Shown here piece after piece: positions 16,217-28,418 of a DNA stretch of 64,000 nt. A program made the translations under genes and the position numbers. The stretch is from the NCBI GenBank assembly GCA_030145275.1, contig JAQYVV010000005.1, forward strand, positions 84,559 to 148,558, given 5' to 3'. Source of the DNA: Desulfurivibrionaceae bacterium (GTDB lineage: Bacteria > Desulfobacterota > Desulfobulbia > Desulfobulbales > VMSU01). How positions within the stretch are numbered: the first letter of the stretch is position 1; each line of letters begins with the position of its first letter. The notes under the pieces were generated by a model. The model saw only the letters and a program-made list of their open reading frames with translations, had not been told where the DNA came from and ran no database searches.

Positions 16217-17760
16217 TGCTTAAATCTTCTCCCGTATTGCTCGTTATTCTTGACGGATGGGGAGTGGGTGAGAAAACGGATAATAACGCGGTCTATCTTG
16301 CCAACACACCCAATATGGATAGGTGGCAGTCCGAGTTCCCATACACCCAACTTTCTGCACATAATGGCGCAGTCGGGCTTCCAGAAGGACAAATGGGAAA
16401 CTCTGAAGTGGGTCATTTAAATATTGGGGCCGGACGAGTTGTTTATCAGGATTTTACCCGGATAAACAAAGCGGTAGAAACTGGAGATTTAGCGGAAAAT
16501 GGTGTGCTTCTTGCGCTTATAGACAGTGTCAAAGCAGAAGGCAAGGCGCTTCATTTTTTTGGTTTGCTTTCCGATGGCGGAGTCCATAGTCATATTAATC
16601 ATCTCATCGGCATGGTGAAAATTGCTGCATCGAAAGGATTAAAGAAGATATTTATTCACTGCTTTATGGATGGCCGAGATACGCCGCCTAAAAGTGGAGC
16701 TGGGTACATTGTTTCTCTCCAGGAGGAATTGCTAAAAATTGGTGCTGGTAAAATAGCCACCATAACCGGGCGCTATTTCGCCATGGACCGTGATAAAAGG
16801 TGGGACCGGGTAGAAAAAGCCTGGCAGGCCTTAGTTGATGGGATAGGAGTTCAGGAAGAAAAGCCATCTCTTGCTATGCAGAATGCATATGCTAAGGGTC
16901 AGACTGATGAATTTATCGAACCTATAACCCTGTGTGAAAATGGTAAGCCAATTACGACCGTGCAGGATGGTGATGCGGTACTTTTTTTCAATTTCCGAGC
17001 GGATCGGGCCAGGGAATTGACCCATGCCTTTACCGATAGTGACTTTGAAGAATTTTCATGTAAAAAAAGGCCTGTTTTGACGGATTTTGCCACCTGTACC
17101 AGGTATGAAAAAAGTTTCACCCTGCCCGTACTCTTTCCACCCACGCAGCTTAACAGAATACTTGGGGAAGAGGTAAGCCGAAACGGACTAAAACAACTGC
17201 GTATTGCAGAAACGGAAAAATACGCCCATGTCACCTATTTTTTTAACGGCGGCAGGGAGGCGGTTTTTGACAATGAGTCCCGGCTTCTGGTTGAATCCCC
17301 AAGAGAAGTTGCCACATACGATTTGAAACCGGAAATGAGCGCCTATAAAGTTACAGACTTACTTTTAGACAAGCTCAAAAATGAGTCATTTGATCTTATC
17401 GTGCTAAACTACGCCAATAGTGACATGGTTGGTCATTCTGGTATTTTACCGGCCGCGATCAAGGCCTGTGAAAGCGTCGACGAATGTCTAGGTAAGCTAG
17501 TGGCATTTTTTAGCGAACAGGGTGGCAATGTTCTTATTACAGCCGACCATGGCAATGCCGATATCATGTTTGACCAGGCAACCAAGGAACCTTATACCGC
17601 TCACACCTTAAATCCGGTCCCTTTTATTCTTGTCAGTGAAGAGTATAAAACGGCAAGCTTGCACAGGGGCGGGGCACTTAAGGATATAGCTCCCACCATA
17701 CTCAACCTCATGGGGCTTCAAGTTCCAACCGAGATGGAAGGAATAAATCTCATCCAGTAA
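16216..17760 (+). CDS. gpmI: 2,3-bisphosphoglycerate-independent phosphoglycerate mutase
   Basis: 514 residues with start at ATG 16216, which shares a base with the rsfS stop (TGATG). A TTG at 16213 is also in frame. The alkaline-phosphatase-type metal sites are visible: LVILDGWG at the start, GNSEVGHLNIGAGR with the catalytic Ser, HCFMDGRDT, NFRADRAREL, NYANSDMVGHSG and LITADHGNAD. Interconverts 3- and 2-phosphoglycerate in glycolysis/gluconeogenesis, and requires Mn2+. Length matches the family (about 510). Confidence 0.97.
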   Translation: MLKSSPVLLVILDGWGVGEKTDNNAVYLANTPNMDRWQSEFPYTQLSAHNGAVGLPEGQMGNSEVGHLNIGAGRVVYQDFTRINKAVETGDLAENGVLLALIDSVKAEGKALHFFGLLSDGGVHSHINHLIGMVKIAASKGLKKIFIHCFMDGRDTPPKSGAGYIVSLQEELLKIGAGKIATITGRYFAMDRDKRWDRVEKAWQALVDGIGVQEEKPSLAMQNAYAKGQTDEFIEPITLCENGKPITTVQDGDAVLFFNFRADRARELTHAFTDSDFEEFSCKKRPVLTDFATCTRYEKSFTLPVLFPPTQLNRILGEEVSRNGLKQLRIAETEKYAHVTYFFNGGREAVFDNESRLLVESPREVATYDLKPEMSAYKVTDLLLDKLKNESFDLIVLNYANSDMVGHSGILPAAIKACESVDECLGKLVAFFSEQGGNVLITADHGNADIMFDQATKEPYTAHTLNPVPFILVSEEYKTASLHRGGALKDIAPTILNLMGLQVPTEMEGINLIQ

Positions 17761-17782
17761 TTTTCATTTGTCAGGGCAATAT

Positions 17783-19177
17783 ATGAAATACATTAGTACA
17801 CGGGGGGGGATCTCACCCGTATCCTTTAAAGAAGCAGTGATGATGGGTCTTGCCACTGATGGGGGCCTGCTTTTACCGGAATCCCTCCCAAGTGTAGACG
17901 AACCTCGTTTAGCTCAATGGCAGAGTCTGAACTATCAGGATTTGGCCCACGAGGTTTTCTCACTTTTTATAGATGATATTGATAGCCGCGATTTAAAAGA
18001 ACTTGTTGAAAGATCTTACTCTACCTTCAGTCATCCTGAAATAACTCCACTTACCAAGCGGGATAACCTATACATCCTGGAACTTTTTCACGGCCCAACC
18101 CTGGCATTTAAAGATGTGGCCTTACAATTTCTTGGCAATGTTTTCGAGTACCTTCTCAAAGAGTCGGGTAATACCATGAACATTTTGGGGGCCACCTCCG
18201 GTGATACCGGAAGTGCTGCCATCTATGGAGTTCGAGGTAAAGAAAACATCAATATTTTCATTCTGCATCCCCATAAAAGAGTGAGCCCCATTCAAGAGCT
18301 GCAGATGACCTCTGTGTTGGATGAAAATGTCTTTAATATAGCCATTAAAGGCACCTTTGATGATGGCCAGGAAATAGTCAAAGGGATATTCAACGACATT
18401 GATTTTAAAAGCAGATATAATCTGGGCGCGATCAATTCAATCAACTGGGCAAGGGTCCTTGCTCAAGTGGTTTATTATATATATGCCTATTTGCGGGTGA
18501 GTCAGGCTGAAAATACGAAGGTTGTGGATTTTTCAATACCAACGGGTAATTTTGGCGATATCTTTGCGGGATTTGTGGCGCGCAAGATTCTTGGTGATGG
18601 CAAAATTGGCAAGCTTGTTCTTGCTACGAATGAAAATGACATCCTGTCTCGCTTTGTTTTAAACGGAGAATATTCAAAAAGTGAGGTTGTGCCAACAGTA
18701 AGCCCATCAATGGACATCCAGATGGCCAGTAATTTTGAAAGATATTTATATTATCTTAATGATGCTGATCCTGATAAAACCAAAATAGACATGGAAACCT
18801 TCGCATCCCTGGGTGTCTTATCCTTTTCATCTGCTAAATTCAGCAGAGTTAAAAATGATTTTTCCTCGCAACGAGTTGCTGAAGCTGAAACGGTTGAGAC
18901 GATCAGGCAATTTCATGAGAAAACGGGCTATGTCCTCGACCCGCACACCGCAGTAGGTGTTCATGCTGCTCTTAATAAGCGAAGAGAACATGTGCCGATG
19001 GTCTCCCTTGCCACTGCACATCCTGGAAAGTTTGGTGAGGCGGTAAGTCGTGCTATTGGAGAGCAGAAACTTCCTGAAACATTGCAGGACCTTGTTGGTA
19101 AAAAAACAAGATGCTCTCTGTTGAACGCCGATGTTAATGAAATTAAAGAGTTTATTCAGCATAATGCCATGGTGTGA
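17783..19177 (+). CDS. thrC: Threonine synthase
   Basis: 464 residues from the ATG at 17783 (AGGG about 7 bases upstream). A TTG at 17768 in frame is less likely. PLP-dependent fold with N-terminal YISTRGG...SFKEAVMMGLATDGGL, the cofactor lysine in HGPTLAFKDVALQ, and the phosphate-binding GATSGDTGSAA. This is the E. coli/yeast-like longer class (TIGR00260-type). It converts O-phosphohomoserine to threonine. It follows gpmI by 22 bases and may be co-transcribed. Confidence 0.96.
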   Translation: MKYISTRGGISPVSFKEAVMMGLATDGGLLLPESLPSVDEPRLAQWQSLNYQDLAHEVFSLFIDDIDSRDLKELVERSYSTFSHPEITPLTKRDNLYILELFHGPTLAFKDVALQFLGNVFEYLLKESGNTMNILGATSGDTGSAAIYGVRGKENINIFILHPHKRVSPIQELQMTSVLDENVFNIAIKGTFDDGQEIVKGIFNDIDFKSRYNLGAINSINWARVLAQVVYYIYAYLRVSQAENTKVVDFSIPTGNFGDIFAGFVARKILGDGKIGKLVLATNENDILSRFVLNGEYSKSEVVPTVSPSMDIQMASNFERYLYYLNDADPDKTKIDMETFASLGVLSFSSAKFSRVKNDFSSQRVAEAETVETIRQFHEKTGYVLDPHTAVGVHAALNKRREHVPMVSLATAHPGKFGEAVSRAIGEQKLPETLQDLVGKKTRCSLLNADVNEIKEFIQHNAMV

Positions 19178-19399
19178 CGAGCCTTAGTGTACAATCTAAC
19201 TTTTTAAAAAATATAAAAACTCAAGAAATTCGCTTGCACATAAGTGCTGACTGTAGTTAGTAGTAGCAAGATATGAAAATAGATTGAGTATAGTAAAGCT
19301 ATAAAGAGTATCACCATCCACGGACTATAATAAGAATGGACGCCATAACGTTTATTTAGTGTGGCAATATAACCAATACCTATATAACAAGGGGAAAAC

Positions 19400-19672
19400 A
19401 TGAACAAGTCAGATCTCGTTGCAGCAATAGCAGAAAACGCCTCAATTACCAAAGCAGAAGCAAGTCGTGCCTTACAGGCTCTTCTTGATAATATTACAAG
19501 TAACCTCTCCAAGGGAGAACCTGTTGTCTTAACTGGATTTGGTACATTTTCTGTTGCTAAAAGAGCCGCAAGAACAGGACGTAATCCAAGCAACGGTAAA
19601 GCAATAAAAATTGCTGCCAAAACGGTAGCTAAGTTTAAAACCGGTAAAGGTCTTGCTGGCGCAGTGAATTAA
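19400..19672 (+). CDS. hup: HU-family nucleoid DNA-binding protein
   Basis: 90 residues: MNKSDLVAAIAENASITKAEA, the FGTFSVAKRAARTGRNPSNG arm and AKTVAKFKTGKGL. This is the standard HU length and motif set; an IHF-like subunit is less likely because the arm is GRNPSNGKAI. It binds and bends DNA as a dimer. A single-gene unit with a strong terminator, GGGG upstream of the ATG. Confidence 0.95.
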   Translation: MNKSDLVAAIAENASITKAEASRALQALLDNITSNLSKGEPVVLTGFGTFSVAKRAARTGRNPSNGKAIKIAAKTVAKFKTGKGLAGAVN

Positions 19673-19706
19673 AGCTGTACCCAGTTAACTAAAAACTGGC
19701 TTTGAA

Positions 19707-19743
19707 AATCTCTCCTGTTCAACTAAAGGGGAGATTTTTTTTT
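19707..19743 (+). terminator. Rho-independent terminator of the HU gene
   Basis: AATCTCTCC (19707-19715) pairs with GGGGAGATT (19728-19736) with one G-T wobble, followed by a run of T. Confidence 0.85.
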
Positions 19744-19874
19744 CATTTAATACCTATTTTATTTACCTGTTTAGTCCTTAATATGTATTTAAATTTGGGA
19801 CTTGCTTAAAAGTTATCAATATTAAAAAAAATTAACGCCTATAATTAAGGCATTTATCCAGTTCTATGGGTTAG

Positions 19875-21362
<1,488 letters not shown>

Positions 21363-21387
21363 ATGAGTAGAATACATAAGAAGTGAT

Positions 21388-21428
21388 AAAAAAGGCCCGC
21401 TTGCACATCAGCAAGCGGGCCTTTTTTT
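21388..21428 (+). terminator. Strong rho-independent terminator after ilvC
   Basis: A 17-base stem (AAAAAAGGCCCGCTTGC with its complement), loop ACATCA, and a T run at 21422-21428. Confidence 0.93.
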
Positions 21429-21452
21429 GTTATTGCTTTTGTAAGCAGGGTT

Positions 21453-21620
21453 GTAATTATTCAGCGTAGGCTGGAAATTACCCCTAACTCCAGGCTGTAA
21501 ACTTGAGATGTGCTTCATATTCGTTCATTTCGGAGTCTATGCTTACCTGGGCTTCGAAGAATACTTGTGCTATTCGAGAAGACCCAAATGGGCGAAGATG
21601 GAGTGCAACTGAATAGTTAC
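21453..21620. repeat. Family C palindromic repeat, copy C1
   Basis: It begins with GTAATTATTCAG and ends with CTGAATAGTTAC, inverted copies of each other. The interior (GTGCTTCATATTCGTTCATT and GGGCGAAGATGGAGTGCA) is shared with copy C2 at 53160-53311. It lies just downstream of the leuB stop codon. No coding capacity. Confidence 0.78.
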
Positions 21621-21626
21621 GCAGGG

Positions 21627-22712
<1,086 letters not shown>

Positions 22713-22927
22713 TCAAGTTAATTTTTTAGATATTAAAATTTAGTTTAAATAAGCCCGGCATCTTAATGGAATCCCCAATAAAATACAAGGATTCCAATCC
22801 AGTAAGAAAAATGTCATTTCATTGTTGCTAGAATGTCATATACATTTTTGGAGCTTGCCTCTCTTTTTGGTTAGTGTATATTTTAATCAAAAGCTGAAAA
22901 GCCAGACCTTAACCTCGGAGTTTAGCA

Positions 22928-23449
22928 ATGACAGAATATGAGCCTTTTACCCCTGAAGAAACTGTTGGTACTGTAGCGGTTTACCCAGGCACATTTGATC
23001 CAATAACCAAAGGGCATATCGATATCATTGATAGAGCCCTAGAACTTTTTGACCACATTATTATAGCAGTCGCCAAAAACCCAGGTAAAACGCCTCTTTT
23101 TTCTCTGGAAGAACGATTACAGATGATACGTACCTGCTACCCAGCCAATGACAAAAAGGTGTCTATAGATTCGGTGGATGGTCTCTTGGTTGACTATGCT
23201 TATCGAAGAGGGGCAAAGGCAATTATTAGGGGGTTGCGGGCAGTCTCTGACTTTGACTATGAATTTCAGCTAGCCCTGATGAACCGAAGGCTGGAGCGTG
23301 AAGTTGAAACGGTTTTTCTTATGACCGCCTTTCGTTGGATCTATATAAGTTCCAGCATCATAAAGGATGCTGCCAGACATGGGGGGGATGTGGGTGGTCT
23401 GGTCCCCGACCATGTCTGTGAAAAGCTGCGAGAAAAATTCATGAAATAG
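22928..23449 (+). CDS. coaD: Phosphopantetheine adenylyltransferase
   Basis: 173 residues with GGAG upstream. Nucleotidyltransferase motifs: AVYPGTFDPITKGHIDII (the T/HxGH element) and ISSSIIKDAARHGGDVGGLVP; also RGLRAVSDFDYEFQLALMNR. Penultimate step of coenzyme A synthesis. Slightly longer at the N-terminus (about 12 residues) than usual. Confidence 0.96.
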   Translation: MTEYEPFTPEETVGTVAVYPGTFDPITKGHIDIIDRALELFDHIIIAVAKNPGKTPLFSLEERLQMIRTCYPANDKKVSIDSVDGLLVDYAYRRGAKAIIRGLRAVSDFDYEFQLALMNRRLEREVETVFLMTAFRWIYISSSIIKDAARHGGDVGGLVPDHVCEKLREKFMK

Positions 23450-23452
23450 TTG

Positions 23453-23470
23453 TAACTATTCAGGCGCACT
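23453..23470. repeat. Solo end of family C repeat
   Basis: GTAACTATTCAG followed by GCGCACTC starts 3 bases after the coaD stop. Matches the family C terminal sequence; no partner end found nearby. Confidence 0.4.
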
Positions 23471-23487
23471 CGGAATCTTTTTTTGCC

Positions 23488-26400
23488 TCAACTATTTTTT
23501 TGCATACACCAGGTATATGCATTCTGGAACATTTTAAGCCACGGTGATGCTTCGATGTTGTCTGAGATATCTGCTGGGATATGGTGAGCCTGCCACTTAA
23601 GAAAGGTCCTTTCCGGATGTGGCATGAGAGCGAGATGTCTTCCGTCTTGCGAACAAAGACCTGTCAATCCATCGGGGGATCCGTTTGGATTAAATGGGTA
23701 TTGTTCGGTTTGATTGCCGTTATCATCAACAAAAGCCAGCGGGGTCATTCCTTCTGCACGAATTTTCTTTTCAATATCAGCATCAGGGAAGGATAATTTA
23801 CCTTCACCATGACAGACATGGATTCCGAAAGTTAGATTTTCCATGCCGCTCAGCATAATTGCCTTACTTGGCAATACCTTCACCGTTGACCAGCGGGATT
23901 CGAAACGACCTGAGGTGTTACGGACAAAGCGAGGTTGCTTTTCTGCAACAATACCTTGCCATGGAACCCAGCCTAACAGGCCAAATAACTGGCAGCCATT
24001 GCAGACTCCTAGGGAAAAAGTATCTTCCCGGTTATAAAATTCATCAAACTGGGCCTTGATTTTTTCATTAAATTGAATAGTTGCTGCCCACCCTTTGGCG
24101 CTTTCAGGCACATCTGCATAGGAGAATCCGCCGACAGCGGCAAGGCCCTGAAATTGGGAAAGATCAATTTCTCCATTTAATAGATCGGTCATGGTGATAT
24201 CCCATGGCTCAAAGCCTGCGGCATAAAAGGCAGAGGTCATTTCCCGGTCGGAGTTACTCCCTTCATCCCGTAAAATTGCTACCTTTGGTTTTTGGGGTTT
24301 TTGGAGAATATCGCTTGCTGTTGGGGTGGGAGAGAAGGGCACTAAATAGGTAGGCCCTGATCTGTCAAAGATATTTTCTTTTTCCTGCTCGGCACAGGCT
24401 GGATTTGCTTGAAGTTTCTCAATTTGATAACTGGTTTCCTCCCAGCACTGCCTGAGCACAAGCATATCTTCGTTAAGAACCGTCTCCCCGTTGTGTTTGA
24501 TTGTTATGGTTTTTTTCGGGGAAGTCTCGCCAATAATATTATATGAAATATTATTGGCTTCTAACATAGATTCAACAGCAGAAATATTTTCTAAGGCACA
24601 CTCCACAACAAGCCCAAGTTCCTCAGAGAACAATGTGTTTAAGGCGGGGTCAGGGCCTTTAAGGTCAAGAGTTAAACCGCAGTTTCCAGAGAAAGCCATT
24701 TCGAGAACGGTGGTGATAAGACCGCCATCACTTCTATCATGACCGGCAAGGATTAAATTTTTACCTATCATTTCTTGAACGGCATCAAAGGCATCTTTCA
24801 GAATTTTAGAATCTTCGAGATCAGCAGATTGATTGCCTATTTGTTTGTATACTTGGGCCAGGGCTGAACCGCCTAATCTATTTTTTCCGCCGGATAAATC
24901 AAGAAGCAGTAGCTTTGATGCACCCGGAGATTTCAGATCAGGGGTTACCACCTGCGTAATGTCATCCATTGCGGCATAAACGGAGATCACCAGCTCCCGT
25001 GGTGACTTAACCGTTTCACCTCCAACCCTTGTTGCCATGGAAAGAGAGTCTTTGCCACCATCAACTGCAACTCCAAGCTCAATCATAGTGGTTCGCATGG
25101 CATCTGCGGCATCATAAATTGCGGCACCTTCACCTTCAAGTTTGGGGGCCCACATCCAGTTTGCTGAGCATTTAACTTTTGCAAGGCCATTAATCTTGGC
25201 CCAGACAAGGTTTGTCAGGGCTTCACCAACTGACATTCGTGCTCCGGCCTTGGGGTTGACCAACATCTTAATTGGTTGTTCTCCGATGGCGGTTGCGGCA
25301 CCGGTGATGCCAAAATGACTTTGGGCCACAACAGCAACGTTAGAGATAGGCAACTGCAGAGGACCACAACATTGCTGTCTGGCGATCAAACCGGTAACAC
25401 ACCTGTCCACCTTGTTGGTTAAAAATCTTTTTGAGCCGACAGAAACTAGCTTGAGAACATTAAAAAGAGCATCTTTAACTGAAAGGGTATCTGAAAATTG
25501 CAACTCTGGAAGATTCGGATTAATTCTCGTATCCTCAAAGGTTTTTAGGGGAATATTGCCCAAAACCTCGCTTAGATCCAGATCAACAGGGGTGCTGTCG
25601 TCTTTTTCATCATAGACCACAAAGCGCATATCTCCGGTTACCTCCCCAAGTACCTCGCAATTTACCTTTTCTCGTTTGCAGATAGTTTCGAATTTTTCAA
25701 TATTGTCTTGGCTAATGAGAAAGCCATTTCTCTCTTGATATTCGGCAACATATATCTCTAAAACTGACATGGTAGGGTCGCCCACCTTCATTTTACGAAT
25801 GCCGATGGAACCACCTGTTTTTTCAACAAGTTCCTTGAGAACATTGGCAGGGCCGCCTGCACCCTGATCATGGATAACATCAATGAGGGTTTTGTCGCCC
25901 ATTTCATTGCAGGCCCTGATGACTCTGTTCATTTTCTGTTCCATCTCAGCGTCACCGCGCTGCACGGCATTAAAATCAAGGTCTGCGACATTATCACCCT
26001 GCAGCATGCTTGAGGCTGCGCCACCGCCAAAGCCGACGCGATAGGCAGGCCCACCGACTTGCACAATGCACATCCCTTTTTGGGCTTCATCTTTTTCAAT
26101 GTGGCGGTGATCGATTTGTCCGACTCCACCGGTAAACATAATGGGCTTTAAAAAGCCCCAGCGTTCACCGCTGGCAAGTCGGAGATCAAAAGAGCGAGTA
26201 AAGCCCTGGATGAGTCCTTCTCCGAATTTATTACCGTAATCCGAGGCACCGCTACTTGCGTCAATCTCTATTTGCAGGGCTGAAGCCAAATTGGCAGGGC
26301 ATTCGTAAGCCTCCTCCCAGGGCATCTCGTATCCTGGGATATGCAGGTTTGCGACACAGTATCCTGTTGTTCCTGCGATCACAAAACCGCCTTTGCCAGT

Positions 26401-27303
26401 GCCCTGAACGTCACGAATACGTCCACCTGTTCCGGTTTCAGCTCCAGGGAAAGGCGCTACCCCCGTGGGAAAATTATGAGTTTCTGCAGTGAAAATTATA
26501 TGATAGGTGGATCGGGTCGTAGAAAATGGAGAAGTCTTCCCAGGTGTTTGTGGGATTATGGTTTCAATATCGTGCCCTAAAATACCGGAAGAATTATCTT
26601 TAAAGGCAATGATAGAGTTATCTGGGTTGGCCTCCAAGGTTTTAACGACAATATCAAAGAGGGTTTCAGGCATTTCCTGGCCATCGATAATTTGTTTTCC
26701 CTTAAAAAATCCGTGTCGGGAATGTTCTGAATTGGCGTTGTTGAGGTCCATTATTTCAACAATGGTGGGGTTCCGACCATTTTTAGTGACGAAGTAGTCA
26801 TGATAAAAATTGCGATCCCATTCATCCATGGAAATACCAGGTATATCACTTAATGCATCCGGCCCCTTTTCTTTTAGTGGGACTTCATAAACCTCTTCGG
26901 GCTCTATACCTGTATCGAAGGTTGTTAATGGTTGGGTGTAGACACACTCCGTCATGCGGTCATGATTGGCGGCAGCAAAGTCATCAAGATCTATTCCTGC
27001 CTCAACATTGTATCGCCTGGACCTTTCTACTCTGGTGACTTGACTAAGCCCGATTGAGCGGCAAATGGAAACCATGTTTGATGACCATGCTGTGGCAAAA
27101 TTAAGACGAGGGCCTAGTTCGACAACCCTGCTACCTGTAAAAACAGGAGAAGTTTGGACAGTTGATTGGATAAAACCGTCGGCAAGAAGGAGCTGCATTT
27201 GAGTTATATCTTCTTGGGATAAAGGCAGTGACGATTCAATATTGAAACAATACGCCATGGTATCGTTCATCTGTCTGTAAAGTTGTGTAACTGTAGGTCT
27301 CAT
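23488..27303 (-). CDS. purL: Phosphoribosylformylglycinamidine synthase, single-chain PurL
   Basis: 1271 residues, minus strand, AAGGA upstream. Long single-chain form: an N-terminal linker domain, two AIRS-like halves (FTAETHNFPTGVAPFPGAETG at about 270-290; KSHDRSDGG-equivalent GHDRSDGGLITTVLEMAFSG), and from about 1005 a class I glutaminase domain with the catalytic Cys in LGVCNGCQLFGLL and the His/Glu in LALMPHPERTF. Converts FGAR to FGAM using glutamine and ATP. Many Desulfobacterota have the purLQS three-gene form, so the long Gammaproteobacteria-like form is worth noting. Confidence 0.95.
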   Translation of the reverse strand: MRPTVTQLYRQMNDTMAYCFNIESSLPLSQEDITQMQLLLADGFIQSTVQTSPVFTGSRVVELGPRLNFATAWSSNMVSICRSIGLSQVTRVERSRRYNVEAGIDLDDFAAANHDRMTECVYTQPLTTFDTGIEPEEVYEVPLKEKGPDALSDIPGISMDEWDRNFYHDYFVTKNGRNPTIVEIMDLNNANSEHSRHGFFKGKQIIDGQEMPETLFDIVVKTLEANPDNSIIAFKDNSSGILGHDIETIIPQTPGKTSPFSTTRSTYHIIFTAETHNFPTGVAPFPGAETGTGGRIRDVQGTGKGGFVIAGTTGYCVANLHIPGYEMPWEEAYECPANLASALQIEIDASSGASDYGNKFGEGLIQGFTRSFDLRLASGERWGFLKPIMFTGGVGQIDHRHIEKDEAQKGMCIVQVGGPAYRVGFGGGAASSMLQGDNVADLDFNAVQRGDAEMEQKMNRVIRACNEMGDKTLIDVIHDQGAGGPANVLKELVEKTGGSIGIRKMKVGDPTMSVLEIYVAEYQERNGFLISQDNIEKFETICKREKVNCEVLGEVTGDMRFVVYDEKDDSTPVDLDLSEVLGNIPLKTFEDTRINPNLPELQFSDTLSVKDALFNVLKLVSVGSKRFLTNKVDRCVTGLIARQQCCGPLQLPISNVAVVAQSHFGITGAATAIGEQPIKMLVNPKAGARMSVGEALTNLVWAKINGLAKVKCSANWMWAPKLEGEGAAIYDAADAMRTTMIELGVAVDGGKDSLSMATRVGGETVKSPRELVISVYAAMDDITQVVTPDLKSPGASKLLLLDLSGGKNRLGGSALAQVYKQIGNQSADLEDSKILKDAFDAVQEMIGKNLILAGHDRSDGGLITTVLEMAFSGNCGLTLDLKGPDPALNTLFSEELGLVVECALENISAVESMLEANNISYNIIGETSPKKTITIKHNGETVLNEDMLVLRQCWEETSYQIEKLQANPACAEQEKENIFDRSGPTYLVPFSPTPTASDILQKPQKPKVAILRDEGSNSDREMTSAFYAAGFEPWDITMTDLLNGEIDLSQFQGLAAVGGFSYADVPESAKGWAATIQFNEKIKAQFDEFYNREDTFSLGVCNGCQLFGLLGWVPWQGIVAEKQPRFVRNTSGRFESRWSTVKVLPSKAIMLSGMENLTFGIHVCHGEGKLSFPDADIEKKIRAEGMTPLAFVDDNGNQTEQYPFNPNGSPDGLTGLCSQDGRHLALMPHPERTFLKWQAHHIPADISDNIEASPWLKMFQNAYTWCMQKNS

Positions 27304-27323
27304 TAGACTTCCTTGGGTTTAGA

Positions 27324-27476
27324 TGTAAATATTTGGCAACACTCCAGCTGCGTTCGATCAGGCTGACTCACGTAGAACTACTACGCTTCGCCAACCTGAT
27401 CGAACACATCTGAAGCGTTGTCAAACATTTACATTTTGTTGGTAATTGTTTTTTCCAGTGTTAGTCGAATATTTAT
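27324..27476. repeat. Family B repeat, copy B1, 110-bp palindrome plus extension
   Basis: The core 27324-27433 is an imperfect palindrome from TGTAAAT to ATTTACA. The arms GATCAGGCTGACTCACGTAG and CGCTTCGCCAACCTGATC surround an AACTACTA centre. A further 43 bases end in AGTGTTAGTCGAATATTTAT, an inverted match to the left end (GTAAATATTTGGCAACACT), as in copy B3. Lies in the promoter region of purL. Confidence 0.82.
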
Positions 27477-27545
27477 CTTTAGATTAGGAGGAATTATAAG
27501 TAATTGTTTAGCTGCACAATCGGAGGGACTCCAATCTCTATTTTG

Positions 27546-27651
27546 AAGTAACATAAAAAACAATGTCGAACCAGGAATTATGAAGCGCAGAAGTAGTTAA
27601 AAAACTCCAACATTTAATATTCTTGGTTCGACATTTGACTAAGTGTTACTT
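27546..27651. repeat. Palindromic element E
   Basis: Inverted ends AAGTAACA (27546-27553) and TGTTACTT (27644-27651), then inner inverted arms AATGTCGAACCAGGAAT and TTCTTGGTTCGACATT. A 106-base unit with no coding capacity; only one copy in this window. Confidence 0.65.
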
Positions 27652-27767
27652 AGAAGCAACACCAGCGGGGATTTGTATGCCGAACTCCAGGTTTTGAAGT
27701 CGGCCAAATTGCTTAGGGCCTGTAAGGAAATATTTAATAATGTAGATAACTGTTGTTTTTGAGAAAT

Positions 27768-28418
27768 TTATTTGCCGCAATGTTTGCAGGTTTTAGCTTG
27801 GGCCTTGATAATCTCAAAACAAAACTGACATTCTCTCCTGAATAATTTTTTTAGTATCCTTGAGATGACAAGGTCGGCGTTTTGCCCTATTTCTTTATGC
27901 CTGAAAGTATGGTTGCGAATAGGATCAATACAGGCCAGATCACAAAGTTCTTCAAGTTTATTACATGCTTCTCTTCGGTCTGGTAGAAGAGCTTCTTCGT
28001 CGGTGATTAGGTAGAGAACCGGTTCCAGATTTTTTTCCGCAACACAGGTTTGTAATTGTTTGACGCACTCTTTCTCTTTTATGTATCTTTCACTTCTACC
28101 TTTCTCTGCATCTATATCTATAATATTGCCGGTAAAAGCGATTTTGCTCCCCACCATCATGGGGGCACCATTTTTGTCTCCTGGGAGTTTCATGTATCTG
28201 TATGAGGCAGATTTGCCGTATTGTTCCTCAATATGTGCCCATCCCTTCACGTATAAAGAACAGTCATCGTTTAAACAAATAAAGAAAACGTCGGTTCCCC
28301 ATCCTAAGCCGTCACCTACATGCATTGGTGGTGTGGCGCAACAGGATAGGGGCTGGTCGCAATGGGGACATATATGTTTCTCTTCTGCATATCTGAGACA
28401 TGCGTCACTTATGGTCAT
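27768..28418 (-). CDS. Conserved zinc-ribbon protein of unknown function
   Basis: 216 residues from the ATG at 28418 with a strong GGAGG upstream. The frame extends further upstream to 28661, but that part is encoded by repeat B2 and is not believable. An N-terminal zinc knuckle HICPHCDQPLSCC (about 13-25) and a C-terminal zinc ribbon CQFCFEIIKAQAKTCKHCGK bracket a middle domain with GDGLGWGTDVFFICLN and MMVGSKIAFTGNIIDID. I do not recognise a catalytic site. The gene is flanked by inverted family B repeats. Confidence 0.7.
   Translation of the reverse strand: MTISDACLRYAEEKHICPHCDQPLSCCATPPMHVGDGLGWGTDVFFICLNDDCSLYVKGWAHIEEQYGKSASYRYMKLPGDKNGAPMMVGSKIAFTGNIIDIDAEKGRSERYIKEKECVKQLQTCVAEKNLEPVLYLITDEEALLPDRREACNKLEELCDLACIDPIRNHTFRHKEIGQNADLVISRILKKLFRRECQFCFEIIKAQAKTCKHCGK

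Larger units (their letters stand above)
27304..27767. other. Intergenic region with two palindromic repeats
   Basis: 464 bases. Holds repeat B1 (27324-27476) and palindrome E (27546-27651). Promoters of purL must lie here or be carried by the repeats. No further gene seen. Confidence 0.6.

Noticed and set aside
27546..27651. tRNA-like sequence because of GGTTCGA
   Set aside because: The GGTTCGA is part of an inverted repeat arm; no acceptor stem or anticodon arm can be drawn.
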